A program made the position numbers and the translations under genes. The notes beneath the pieces are model-generated. The model was given only the letters and a program-made list of their open reading frames with translations, was not told where the DNA came from and searched no databases. This document shows, one piece after another, positions 17,023 to 24,675 of a DNA stretch of 29,644 nucleotides (position 1 is its first letter; each line of letters opens with the position of its first letter). The stretch comes from Candidatus Eiseniibacteriota bacterium (GTDB taxonomy: Bacteria; Orphanbacterota; Orphanbacteria; Orphanbacterales; Orphanbacteraceae): positions 1 to 29,644 of the forward strand of contig JAJRWB010000013.1 of NCBI GenBank assembly GCA_024276995.1, in the 5' to 3' direction.

Positions 17023-17823
17023 TTGAACCGAATCATACCGGCGGCAATCATTCTCGTCTTGTCGGCAGGAGGGGCATCTCCTTCCTCGCTCGACCTCGCC
17101 GTGGCGAACACAGGCATCAGCATCGGCAACTCCCCCCGCTTCAACGGAGTCCGACTCAATTTCTCCGACAACGGCGTGGAGCGACTCCGGGGGTTAAACT
17201 TCACGTTCTGGAAACCGGGCAGGAACGACCGGTTGCGCCATGACGGCGCAGGCTTCGCTCTTACCGGCACGGGAGCGGCCGAGCTGAACGGCATCTTCCT
17301 CGCCGGCGGCGGTATGGCGGGCCGCCGCTTTCGGGGGGTGGCTCTCGCGGGGCTCGGCGCCTCCCTCGACGAAATGACCGGCATCGCCATCGCCGGACTC
17401 GGAATCGCGACCGACGGCGGCAAAGGGATCGTGATCGCCGGGCTCGCCGCGGCGGTGGATGACTTCACAGGCATCGCCATCGCTGGACTCGGCGTCGGGG
17501 GGGACAGGATGTCCGGCCTTTTCGCCGGACTCGTCGGCGTGGGGGGCGACGAACTCCGTGGAATCGCTCTCGGTGGTCTCGGCGTCGGCGGCGATGATAT
17601 CCGCGGCGTGACGGCGTCTCTTTTTAAAGTGGGCGCGACGCGGCTCTCCGGCTTCGTCGCGGCGCCTTATACGGAAATCGGCGAAGTGAGGGGCGGGCTC
17701 GTGATCGGCCTGTACAACAGCACCGATACGCTTCACGGCGTGCAGATCGGCGTGCTGAACCGGGCGGGCAACAACCCGGTCCCCTTCCGCTACCTTCCGT
17801 TCGTAAACGCCCGTTTCCGCTGA
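17023..17823 (+). CDS. Secreted surface repeat protein (LA_2272-like), TTG start
   Basis: This 266-residue exported protein is built largely of 15-residue repeats. The TTG at 17023 is chosen because GGGAGA lies 7 nt upstream and a signal peptide ([17 protein letters not shown]) begins there; no ATG in this frame is close. Ten or so units of the pattern x-G-[IV]-x-[IL]-A-G-L-G-x-x-x-D-x-x follow. The C-terminal end reads GLVIGLYN, then [27 protein letters not shown]-like sequence ending in an aromatic-basic tail. This ending resembles proteins annotated as LA_2272-family surface repeat proteins; that link is from memory. A beta-solenoid or barrel at the cell surface is likely. No enzymatic motif is seen. 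Confidence 0.7.
   Translation: MNRIIPAAIILVLSAGGASPSSLDLAVANTGISIGNSPRFNGVRLNFSDNGVERLRGLNFTFWKPGRNDRLRHDGAGFALTGTGAAELNGIFLAGGGMAGRRFRGVALAGLGASLDEMTGIAIAGLGIATDGGKGIVIAGLAAAVDDFTGIAIAGLGVGGDRMSGLFAGLVGVGGDELRGIALGGLGVGGDDIRGVTASLFKVGATRLSGFVAAPYTEIGEVRGGLVIGLYNSTDTLHGVQIGVLNRAGNNPVPFRYLPFVNARFR
17287..17769 (+). repeat. Tandem 45-bp/15-residue coding repeats
   Basis: Units begin at 17287, 17332, 17377, 17422, 17467, 17512, 17557 and 17602 with exact 45-bp spacing. One 14-residue unit follows at 17647, then units at 17689 and 17734. The best-conserved units read like GIAIAGLG followed by a variable four-residue stretch with Asp. Nucleotide identity is imperfect, so the repeats are old and not a fresh slippage expansion. 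Confidence 0.8.
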
Positions 17824-17851
17824 ACGGATTCTCCCTAGGGAAGGAGCGGCA

Positions 17852-18673
17852 ATGAATCGAAGCGTATGTCTTCCGGTGGCTCTCACCGTGGCAGGCTCCG
17901 ACTCGGGCGGCGGTGCCGGGATCCAGGCGGATCTGCTCACCTTCTCCGTCATGGGTCTTCACGGAACGTCGGCGATCACCGCCGTGACGGCGCAGAACTC
18001 GCTCGGCGTCGTTTCGATTCACCGCGTGCCCCCCGAGACGGTGCGCGATCAGATCGCCGCCGTTTTCGCTGATTTTCCCGTGGCGGCGGTGAAGACGGGG
18101 ATGCTCCCCACGGCCGGGATCGTATCGGTGGTGGCGGAGGAGATGCGGGGGCATCCGGGCGTCCCCCTCGTAGTCGATCCCGTCGTCCGATCGACATCGG
18201 GCGCCGACCTCCAAGAAAGGGATGCCGTGCGCGTGATGAAGGACGAACTCTTCCCGCTCGCCACGGTGATCACGCCGAACGGCGCCGAGGCGGCGCTCTT
18301 TTCGGGCACTCCGGTGCGTGCCGTTTCCGATTTTCGAGCGGCGGCGGAGACGCTCCTCGATACCGGCTGCCGGTGGCTCCTCGTCACCGGGGGCGACCAG
18401 GGGGGCGATCTTTCCACCGACGTTCTCATTTCGCGAAACGAATGCTTTGAGTTTCCCGGAAAGAGAGTCGATACTGAGCATACTCACGGGAGTGGATGCG
18501 TCTTCTCCGCGGCGCTCGCCGCGCGCCTCGCCCAGGGCGACTCCGTTCCCGACGCGGTGAAGAGGGGAAAATGGTTCATTACCGAAGCGATCCGGAACGG
18601 GATGCCACTTGGAGCGGGGCGCGGAGCGGTTCGTCCCGCGTTCGGAGTGACACCCCCGGAGGCGCCCGAATGA
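17852..18673 (+). CDS. thiD: Hydroxymethylpyrimidine/phosphomethylpyrimidine kinase ThiD
   Basis: This 273-residue ribokinase-fold enzyme phosphorylates HMP and HMP-phosphate in thiamine biosynthesis. Signatures are [14 protein letters not shown] (14-27, substrate-binding loop), KTGM (81-84), the VVDPVV segment (107-112), [13 protein letters not shown] (140-152) and HTHGSGC (210-216), which contains the anion hole and the reactive Cys. The start is supported by AAGGAG upstream. Length is usual for the family. No other thi gene or TPP riboswitch is visible nearby, so it is a stand-alone copy. Its stop overlaps the start of a sulfatase-like lipoprotein (ATGA), which is odd company for a vitamin gene and hints only at co-expression. 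Confidence 0.95.
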   Translation: MNRSVCLPVALTVAGSDSGGGAGIQADLLTFSVMGLHGTSAITAVTAQNSLGVVSIHRVPPETVRDQIAAVFADFPVAAVKTGMLPTAGIVSVVAEEMRGHPGVPLVVDPVVRSTSGADLQERDAVRVMKDELFPLATVITPNGAEAALFSGTPVRAVSDFRAAAETLLDTGCRWLLVTGGDQGGDLSTDVLISRNECFEFPGKRVDTEHTHGSGCVFSAALAARLAQGDSVPDAVKRGKWFITEAIRNGMPLGAGRGAVRPAFGVTPPEAPE

Positions 18674-20052
18674 TCGATCGCCTTTCCGGGGCGCGCCGGG
18701 CGCTTCTTTCGCTCCTTCTCGCCGCGCTCGGTCTCGCCGGCGGAGGTTGCACGGGAAAAGCGGCGGCGCCGAACCTCCTTCTCATCACCATCGATACGCT
18801 CCGGGCGGATCATCTCGGTTGCTACGGCTACTTCCGCGACACCTCCCCCACGATCGACAGCCTCGCCGGCGAATCGGTCTTCTTCGAACGGTGCATCGTC
18901 CCGATGGCGACCACCCTCCCCTCCCACACCTCTCTTCTCACCGGGACGTACCCGATTGAACACGGCGTGCTCGCCAACGTGAAGCGGGGCGGGTATCGTT
19001 TCACGCCGTCGCCGATCTTAAGATCGTACGCCGAGATCGCCCGCGACGCCGGCTATCGAACCGCGGCGGTGGTCAGCGGCGCGCCGCTGAACGACGAAAC
19101 CGGTATCGAGGCGGGATTCGACCGCTTCGAGCAGCCGGAGAAGACCGAGACGATCGCCGAGGTGACGAACAAGAAGGTATTCCGTCTCCTCGACGATCTT
19201 GAAGAAGAATCGTTCTTCCTCTGGGTCCACTACTACGATCCCCATTTCCCTTACAAGCCTCCGAAAGCGTACAGGAACACGTTTCAAACGGACGACGGGC
19301 TCGACCGCTACATGACCGAGCGGCGGTTCGCCAGGAATATCGCCCTCCCCACGGGTGAGAAGACGCCGATCGCTTCATGGATCAATGAATACGACGGGGA
19401 GATCCGTTATCTCGACGACCAGATCGCCGTGCTGATCGACACCCTTCGCGGCAGGGGAATGCTGAAGAACACGGTGATCGTCCTCACCGCCGATCACGGC
19501 GAGGGCGTGGGACAACACGGAAGGACGGGTCACAGTTTCACGTGGGAGGAGCAGCTCCTCTCGCCGCTCATGATCCTCGTGCCGGGAGAAAAACCGAGGA
19601 AAGTGACGGAAACGATTTCCCTGGTGGACGCGTTGCCGACGCTCTTCGCTCTCACCCCCGGCCTTCCGAGAGGCGATTTCGCGTCCCAGGCGTCGGGAAG
19701 GAACGCGGTGGGTGCCGACTTCACCCCCGAGCCGGTGCTGAGCCAGGATTGCGCCATCCAAAGGCACGACCCCGAGCCGGCGAACTACACGCTCACCACA
19801 AAGAAGTGGAAACTGCGATACGAACCGGAAGGAACGGACAAACTGTTCGACCTCGAGAACGATCCGTACGAACTCGACGACGCCGCCGGGCGGTTTCCCG
19901 ACACCCTCGCCGCGATGAAGCACACCCTCCTGACGATCCTGGCGAAACAGGAGAAAACGGGAGAGCGCTATCGCGCCGCCGCGGGCGACACGCTCCAGCA
20001 GTTCGATCCCGCCATGAGAGAAAAATTGAAGGGCCTCGGATACCTGAACTGA
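18670..20052 (+). CDS. Sulfatase-like hydrolase/transferase, lipoprotein, Thr nucleophile position
   Basis: This 460-residue lipoprotein has a lipobox ending at C27 (LAGGGC), followed by an alkaline-phosphatase-superfamily catalytic domain. The first metal motif is ITIDTLRADHLGCYGY (from 39). The nucleophile loop reads T82-L-P-S-H then TSLLTG, so Thr stands where a sulfatase has the formylglycine precursor. The second metal motif is LTADHGEGVGQHG. The C terminus ends LKGLGYLN. The start at 18670 overlaps thiD by ATGA, with GGAGG inside the thiD end as ribosome site; an in-frame extension upstream is thiD shadow. It probably acts on a phospho- or sulfo-ester in the periplasm or on the outer surface. 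Substrate is unknown. Confidence 0.85.
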   Translation: MIDRLSGARRALLSLLLAALGLAGGGCTGKAAAPNLLLITIDTLRADHLGCYGYFRDTSPTIDSLAGESVFFERCIVPMATTLPSHTSLLTGTYPIEHGVLANVKRGGYRFTPSPILRSYAEIARDAGYRTAAVVSGAPLNDETGIEAGFDRFEQPEKTETIAEVTNKKVFRLLDDLEEESFFLWVHYYDPHFPYKPPKAYRNTFQTDDGLDRYMTERRFARNIALPTGEKTPIASWINEYDGEIRYLDDQIAVLIDTLRGRGMLKNTVIVLTADHGEGVGQHGRTGHSFTWEEQLLSPLMILVPGEKPRKVTETISLVDALPTLFALTPGLPRGDFASQASGRNAVGADFTPEPVLSQDCAIQRHDPEPANYTLTTKKWKLRYEPEGTDKLFDLENDPYELDDAAGRFPDTLAAMKHTLLTILAKQEKTGERYRAAAGDTLQQFDPAMREKLKGLGYLN

Positions 20053-20074
20053 CGGCCACCGTGTGCCGGGACGG

Positions 20075-21460
20075 TCAATCGCCGAGATAGCCGAGAGAGC
20101 GAAGTCTTTCGCGCGTCTCTTCGTCCATGCTCTCGCCGAAGGGCTTCTCCACGAATCCGTGCTGTTCCTCGAGCCACGCGACGAGCCTCTTCGCCTGCTC
20201 CGGCTCGTTATCGTAGAGATTCACCATCTCGCCCGGATCGTCGTCGAGATTGTACAGCTCGTTGGCGTCCGGATGGCGGGGCCGGTAGATCAGCTTCCAT
20301 GTTCCGTCGCTCGCCGAGTAGACGAGATCATCGTTCGGCCGCTTCTTCACCATCGCGGCGTTCGAATCGAACAGGTTGATCTGGTCGGCGTACGCCATGC
20401 GCGGTTCATCCTCTCCCCCCTCCTCCCAGAGGGGACGAAGGGAACGCCCGGCAAGCTCCCCTTCCGGTTCGATGTCGAGCCGTTCGAGGAGCGTGGGAAC
20501 GATGTCGATCGTCCGGACGAGGGCTTTTTCGGTTACGCCCGTCGGGGCGCCCGGAATCTTCAGGATGAGCGGGACGCGGATCTGCTCCTCGTAGAGGATC
20601 CTGTGGGACCACCAGCCGTGGTCGCCCAGACCCTCGCCGTGGTCGGCGACCACCACGAAAATCGTATTCTCGTAAAGTTTCTTCCTTTTCAGATCGTCGA
20701 CGAGCCTGCCGAACTGGGAATCGACGTAGGCCACCTCCGCGTCGTAGAGTTCGCGCCTGACATCGTCGCGCGATCGGGAGGGGACGACCCTCTTCTCGAC
20801 CCATTCGCGGGGAGGGGTAAGCGCCGAATCGTGGGCGTCCCAGTAGTGAATCCACAGGAAGAACGGCTTCTTCGCCTTTTCGAGCCATTCGAGCGCCTTG
20901 TCGGTGGTCACGTCGGACCGGCGCTGATTGGCGTTCATGTTCCAGCGGTACCACTCCCCCTGGCGCTGCATGGCGCCCTCCGGGTCGACATCGATGCCGT
21001 TATCGAAGCTGTCGAAGCCGTGATCGAAACCGAAATGTTCCGACACGGGGAAGGCGCTCAGGAAGGCGCCCGTGTTCCAGCCGTTCTCCCGGAGCATGGT
21101 AGCGAGCGTGGGGATCCCGGGATCGAGCCTGTAACCGCTCGCCGCGTAGAGCACCCGCACGCCGTGCTGGAACGGATAGAGGCCGGTCATGATCGAGGCG
21201 TGGGAGACGGGGGTGACCGCCGCGGAAGAGGAAGCGTGGCTGAACCGGATCCCTTCCTCCGCGAGGGCATCGAACCGCGGGGTGAGCCCGTTCCCGTTGC
21301 CGAAGCAGCCGAACCGGTCGGCGCGCACCGTGTCGAGAGTGATGAGAACGACGTTGCATCGTGACGACCCGCCGATGCGGCCGCACCCGCCCAGGAGGAG
21401 GAGCACGACGAGGAGCGCGTGAAGGAACGCTTCACCGGCTGATGGACGGATCGTATTCAC
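20075..21460 (-). CDS. Second sulfatase-like lipoprotein, Thr nucleophile position
   Basis: This 461-residue paralogue of the preceding protein is encoded on the opposite strand, with only 22 bp between the two stops. It has a lipobox at C26 (LLGGC), ITLDTVRADRFGCFG (from 40), nucleophile loop T83-P-V-S-H then ASIMTG, and VVADHGEGLGDHG. The C terminus is LRSLGYLGD. The Pro of the loop is displaced by one position relative to its paralogue. The start is GTG at 21460. A -10-like TAGAAT ends 6 nt before it, so the message may be leaderless. There is no anaerobic sulfatase-maturating enzyme or formylglycine-generating enzyme gene in the window, in line with the missing Cys/Ser. Confidence 0.85.
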   Translation of the reverse strand: MNTIRPSAGEAFLHALLVVLLLLGGCGRIGGSSRCNVVLITLDTVRADRFGCFGNGNGLTPRFDALAEEGIRFSHASSSAAVTPVSHASIMTGLYPFQHGVRVLYAASGYRLDPGIPTLATMLRENGWNTGAFLSAFPVSEHFGFDHGFDSFDNGIDVDPEGAMQRQGEWYRWNMNANQRRSDVTTDKALEWLEKAKKPFFLWIHYWDAHDSALTPPREWVEKRVVPSRSRDDVRRELYDAEVAYVDSQFGRLVDDLKRKKLYENTIFVVVADHGEGLGDHGWWSHRILYEEQIRVPLILKIPGAPTGVTEKALVRTIDIVPTLLERLDIEPEGELAGRSLRPLWEEGGEDEPRMAYADQINLFDSNAAMVKKRPNDDLVYSASDGTWKLIYRPRHPDANELYNLDDDPGEMVNLYDNEPEQAKRLVAWLEEQHGFVEKPFGESMDEETRERLRSLGYLGD

Positions 21461-21466
21461 TACTCC

Positions 21467-21472
21467 ATTCTA
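21467..21472 (-). promoter_or_regulatory. -10 element TAGAAT at leaderless distance from a GTG start
   Basis: TAGAAT (5/6 to consensus on the - strand) ends 6 nt before the GTG at 21460, so transcription would begin at or next to the start codon. No convincing -35 is seen. The short GGAG between them is too close to the GTG to be a normal ribosome site. Confidence 0.35.
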
Positions 21473-21570
21473 GCCTCGTTTCTTCGAAAAATCCCGGCCA
21501 AAAGCTGTGGCGGCCTGCCACGCGCCGGGACCGCCGAGCCGTTGAGCTTCCAAACGCGGCGAGGCGCGTC

Positions 21571-21576
21571 TATACT
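21571..21576 (+). promoter_or_regulatory. -10 element TATACT at leaderless distance from an ATG start
   Basis: TATACT (5/6 to consensus) ends 7 nt before the ATG at 21584. The bases between are TCCCCCC, with no Shine-Dalgarno, so a leaderless transcript is the simplest reading. TTGAGC at 21542 is too far (23 bp) to be a regular -35. Confidence 0.4.
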
Positions 21577-21583
21577 TCCCCCC

Positions 21584-23251
21584 ATGCAGGCGGACCGCCA
21601 TCACCGCTCACGGGAGACGTTGCTCCCTCTTCTCCTGTTCGCGATCATCTGCGCACTTTATGTGATTCATGTCCGCCTGGTTCACTTCGTGTGCGACGAC
21701 GCGTATATCACCTTCCGTTACGCCGCCAATCTCGCCGGCGGCGAAGGGCCGGTCTACAACCCGGGAGAGCGTGTGGAAGGGTACACCAACTTCCTCTGGA
21801 TGGCGCTGATCGCCGCGGCGATGAAAGGCGGCGCGACGCCCGAAAGAGCTTCCTTCGTTCTCGGCGTGATCTCGTTTCTCGCCGCCGCCGCGGGAACGGC
21901 CGCCCTCGCGCGGCGCCTGACCGGACCGCACCCGGCATGGCCGCTTCTCCCCGCTCTTCTTCTCGCGTCCCTCGGACCGGTGGTGCTCTGGTCGGTGTGC
22001 GGCCTCGAGACGGTCGCCTTCGCCGCGGCGGTGACGGCGGCGATCGTCGCCGTTCACCCGAAGAACGGCGGGAAGGAGAACCTCTTTTGCGCCGGGCTTC
22101 TCTACGGCGTCGCGTCGCTGCTCAGGCCGGAGGGGGTGATCTTCGCGGGCGCCGCCGGAATCGTCATCGTTGCCGGCATTTTCGACGGCAACCGGCGGGC
22201 GGCGTGGGAAACGGTGCGGCGCGCGGTGAGACTGGCGGGCGGCTTCGCGGTCGCTTTCCTCCCCTTCCTTCTCTGGCGTCGCGCCTGGTACGGAGACTGG
22301 CTTCCCAACACGTTCTACGTCAAGGCGGGAGGGATGGAGCGGATCGGCGTGGGAATCCACTACCTCCTCTCCTTCGCCCGGGAGTATCCCGCCGTGGTGG
22401 TGTTCGCCCTCGGGGGGATCGTCCTCGGTTTCCTCGACGACGACACCGGCGAACAGCGCGCCCGGCGGCGCTTACTCTCACACATAACGCTCGCCGCACT
22501 TCTTTACACCGTCTACGTGATCCGCGTGGGCGGAGACTACATGGCGCTCTACCGATTCATCGTGCCGATCCTCCCTTTGACCGCGGTACTCGGCGCCGTC
22601 GCCCTCCACCGATCGTACAGCCTCCTCCGGACAACGACGCGCGAACCATTCGCCATGACCGCCCTCGTCGCCGTCACCGCCGCCTTCGCCGCCGCCTCGT
22701 TCGAACCGTCTACGGCGAGCGCCCGCGGCGAGAGACGATCGGACATCGTCGTCCCCTTGAAGGTGATGAAAACGAACACCGCCGTCTGGATCGCCGCCGG
22801 AAAGGCGCTCCGCGCCCGGAGCTGGCCGGACGCGGTGATCGCCACCACCGCCGCCGGCGCGCTCCCCTTCTACAGCGGCCTCGAGACGATCGATCAGTCG
22901 GGCCTGAACGATCGCCACACCGCGCGGGTGGAGTGGGACCGCTGGCTCGAAAACAAGCCGGGCCACGGGAAACGCGCCACGCGCGCCTATATTCTGAAAC
23001 GTTCCCCCGACATGATCATCGGCCATCCCCGGGTCGCCCTCGCTTCTGAAATCGGCGTCGAAACCTCCCCGTGGCCCCGTTATATCCTCAGAAGCATCCC
23101 GATCGACAACCTCCCGGGCGGCGGAGACGCAGCGGAGACGAGGCTCTTCTTCTGGCTCCGTCGCGATCTCGCCCGGCGGGGGGAAGAGCACGGTTTCCTT
23201 CCCCCCGGCCGGCCATCGACCGGGCCGCCGGGAGGAGATCGATCTCCTTGA
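21584..23251 (+). CDS. GT-C type membrane glycosyltransferase
   Basis: This 555-residue polytopic membrane protein has a first TM at about 13-33, followed in the first extracytoplasmic loop by DDAYITFRYAANL (D38, D39) and NPGERVEGYTNFLW. That loop is characteristic of GT-C enzymes using polyprenyl-phosphate sugars, for example the mycobacterial AftB-like group. About ten further hydrophobic segments follow, then a soluble C-terminal region (about 400-555). It probably adds sugars to surface polymers or proteins outside the inner membrane. The start at 21584 is chosen because the hydrophobic domain follows closely and a -10 element sits at leaderless distance; a TTG at 21542 is possible. The sugar donor and acceptor cannot be told. 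Confidence 0.75.
   Translation: MQADRHHRSRETLLPLLLFAIICALYVIHVRLVHFVCDDAYITFRYAANLAGGEGPVYNPGERVEGYTNFLWMALIAAAMKGGATPERASFVLGVISFLAAAAGTAALARRLTGPHPAWPLLPALLLASLGPVVLWSVCGLETVAFAAAVTAAIVAVHPKNGGKENLFCAGLLYGVASLLRPEGVIFAGAAGIVIVAGIFDGNRRAAWETVRRAVRLAGGFAVAFLPFLLWRRAWYGDWLPNTFYVKAGGMERIGVGIHYLLSFAREYPAVVVFALGGIVLGFLDDDTGEQRARRRLLSHITLAALLYTVYVIRVGGDYMALYRFIVPILPLTAVLGAVALHRSYSLLRTTTREPFAMTALVAVTAAFAAASFEPSTASARGERRSDIVVPLKVMKTNTAVWIAAGKALRARSWPDAVIATTAAGALPFYSGLETIDQSGLNDRHTARVEWDRWLENKPGHGKRATRAYILKRSPDMIIGHPRVALASEIGVETSPWPRYILRSIPIDNLPGGGDAAETRLFFWLRRDLARRGEEHGFLPPGRPSTGPPGGDRSP
23233..23248. repeat. Perfect 16-bp palindrome at the glycosyltransferase gene end
   Basis: AGGAGATC is followed directly by its reverse complement GATCTCCT, just before the TGA at 23249-23251. 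It has no loop and no following T-run, so it is not a standard intrinsic terminator. It could be a protein-binding palindrome or a chance occurrence. Confidence 0.5.
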
Positions 23252-23382
23252 ACACCTGCGCGGCGGGATCCGTCCTGATCATGGGTGTGTAACTATCCGC
23301 GCCCTGTCGCCGTAAGGAAGAACACAGGAACCGTAACCCGGCGATACAGCCGATCCGCAATCCCGCCGGAAGGAGGAGCGCC

Positions 23383-24675
23383 ATGGGCGCCGCCCCGAAT
23401 GATCATCTTTCGATGCGACCCGTCGCGGTTGTGCTGCTTGCGGGCGCGCTGCTCTGGGCGGCGCTTTTCACTTTCGGCTGCGATTCCGGGGGTGCGCGTG
23501 ACGTGAAGCCGGACGGTGCCGCCGCACCGGCGGACAGCTCTGAAACATCGGCCGACTCCGCGACCGTGGTGGTGGATTCCACGAAAGAAGACGGCGGAAA
23601 GGCGTCGCTACTGAGCCGTATCTTCCGGAAGGGGAAGGGGAAAGAGAAGGAAGGCGGCAAACTTCCCGTTCCGGTTGAGATTGCGAAGGTGGAGGTCATG
23701 AATATGCGCTCCTTCATCGCCGCCACCGCCACGCTCGAGCCGGAAAAGCAGGCGGACGTGGTCGCCAGGATCGCCGGCGAGATCCGGTCGATCCGTGTGG
23801 AGGAGGGGGACGCGGTGCGCGAGGGGGAACTGCTCGCCCTTCTCGACGGAGAGGCACAGGAAGTGGCCCTCGAGGAGGCGACCGCCCGCGCACGCGGCCT
23901 CAGGCTCGACTACGAGCGGGTGAGCCGCCTCCTCAAGCAGGATCTTGTGAGCGATAAGGAGATGAACGACGCGCGGTCGAAGTACGAGGAAGCGGAGGCA
24001 CAGCGGAAGGCGGCGGAACTGAATCTCTCCTACACCCGCGTGGTCGCTCCTTTCGCAGGCAGGATCTCGCGCCGTCTCGTCGATCGCGGCAGGAACGTCA
24101 CGGCGGGAACCGTGCTCTTCACCGTGGTCGACTCCGACCCGATGCTCGCCAAGATCCACCTCCCCGAAAAGACGGCGAGCACGATCCGGCGGGGACAACG
24201 GGCGGTTATCACTCCCGATGCCGATTCCTCGGTGTCCGTCGAGGGCGAGGTCGATCTCATCGCACCGATCGTCGACTCCCGCACGGGAACGATCAAGGTG
24301 ACGTGTCGCCTTCGCGGCGGCTCCGACGCGATCCGGCCCGGCTCGTTCGTTCACGTCCGCCTGCAGACCGACGAGCACGAGAAGGCGCTCGTCATCCCGG
24401 GCATCGCCATCGTCCCCGAAGGGGGCGAGTCGTACGTCTATAAAGCGTCGGGCGACACGGTGATCAAGCTGGCCGTATCCACCGGGTTCACCGAGGGTGA
24501 TCGCGTGGAAATCACGGGCGGCCTCGAGGAGGGGGAACGGGTGGTCACCGTCGGCCAGGGCGGTCTCCGGAATGGAGCGAGGATTCGAGACGTGAATGAG
24601 TCGATCAGGACGGACACGACCGCGCAGGGGAGCGAACCGGCGGCGTCCGGCGACTCCACGGCCGTCGATCGATGA
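23383..24675 (+). CDS. RND efflux periplasmic adaptor (membrane fusion protein), lipoprotein
   Basis: This 430-residue HlyD/AcrA-type adaptor would bridge the RND pumps to an outer-membrane channel. It has a lipobox at C33 (FTFGC), then an unusually long low-complexity linker rich in Asp/Ser/Ala and a Lys/Gly stretch (about 35-92). The split lipoyl domain (RIAGEIRSIRVEEGDAVREGELLALLD and APFAGRISRRLVDRGRNVTAGTVLF) flanks a short alpha-hairpin (about 165-210), and beta-barrel and membrane-proximal domains follow. AAGGAGG precedes the ATG. Its stop overlaps the first pump gene (ATGA). No TolC-type gene is visible in the window. Export substrate is unknown. Confidence 0.9.
   Translation: MGAAPNDHLSMRPVAVVLLAGALLWAALFTFGCDSGGARDVKPDGAAAPADSSETSADSATVVVDSTKEDGGKASLLSRIFRKGKGKEKEGGKLPVPVEIAKVEVMNMRSFIAATATLEPEKQADVVARIAGEIRSIRVEEGDAVREGELLALLDGEAQEVALEEATARARGLRLDYERVSRLLKQDLVSDKEMNDARSKYEEAEAQRKAAELNLSYTRVVAPFAGRISRRLVDRGRNVTAGTVLFTVVDSDPMLAKIHLPEKTASTIRRGQRAVITPDADSSVSVEGEVDLIAPIVDSRTGTIKVTCRLRGGSDAIRPGSFVHVRLQTDEHEKALVIPGIAIVPEGGESYVYKASGDTVIKLAVSTGFTEGDRVEITGGLEEGERVVTVGQGGLRNGARIRDVNESIRTDTTAQGSEPAASGDSTAVDR

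Noticed and set aside
20053-20074. Bidirectional terminator between the two convergent sulfatase-like genes
   Set aside because: Only 22 bp, with no clear stem and no T-run.
21361-23049. A 562-codon + strand frame overlapping the glycosyltransferase
   Set aside because: Arg-rich low-complexity shadow of the GT-C gene in another frame, with no motif.
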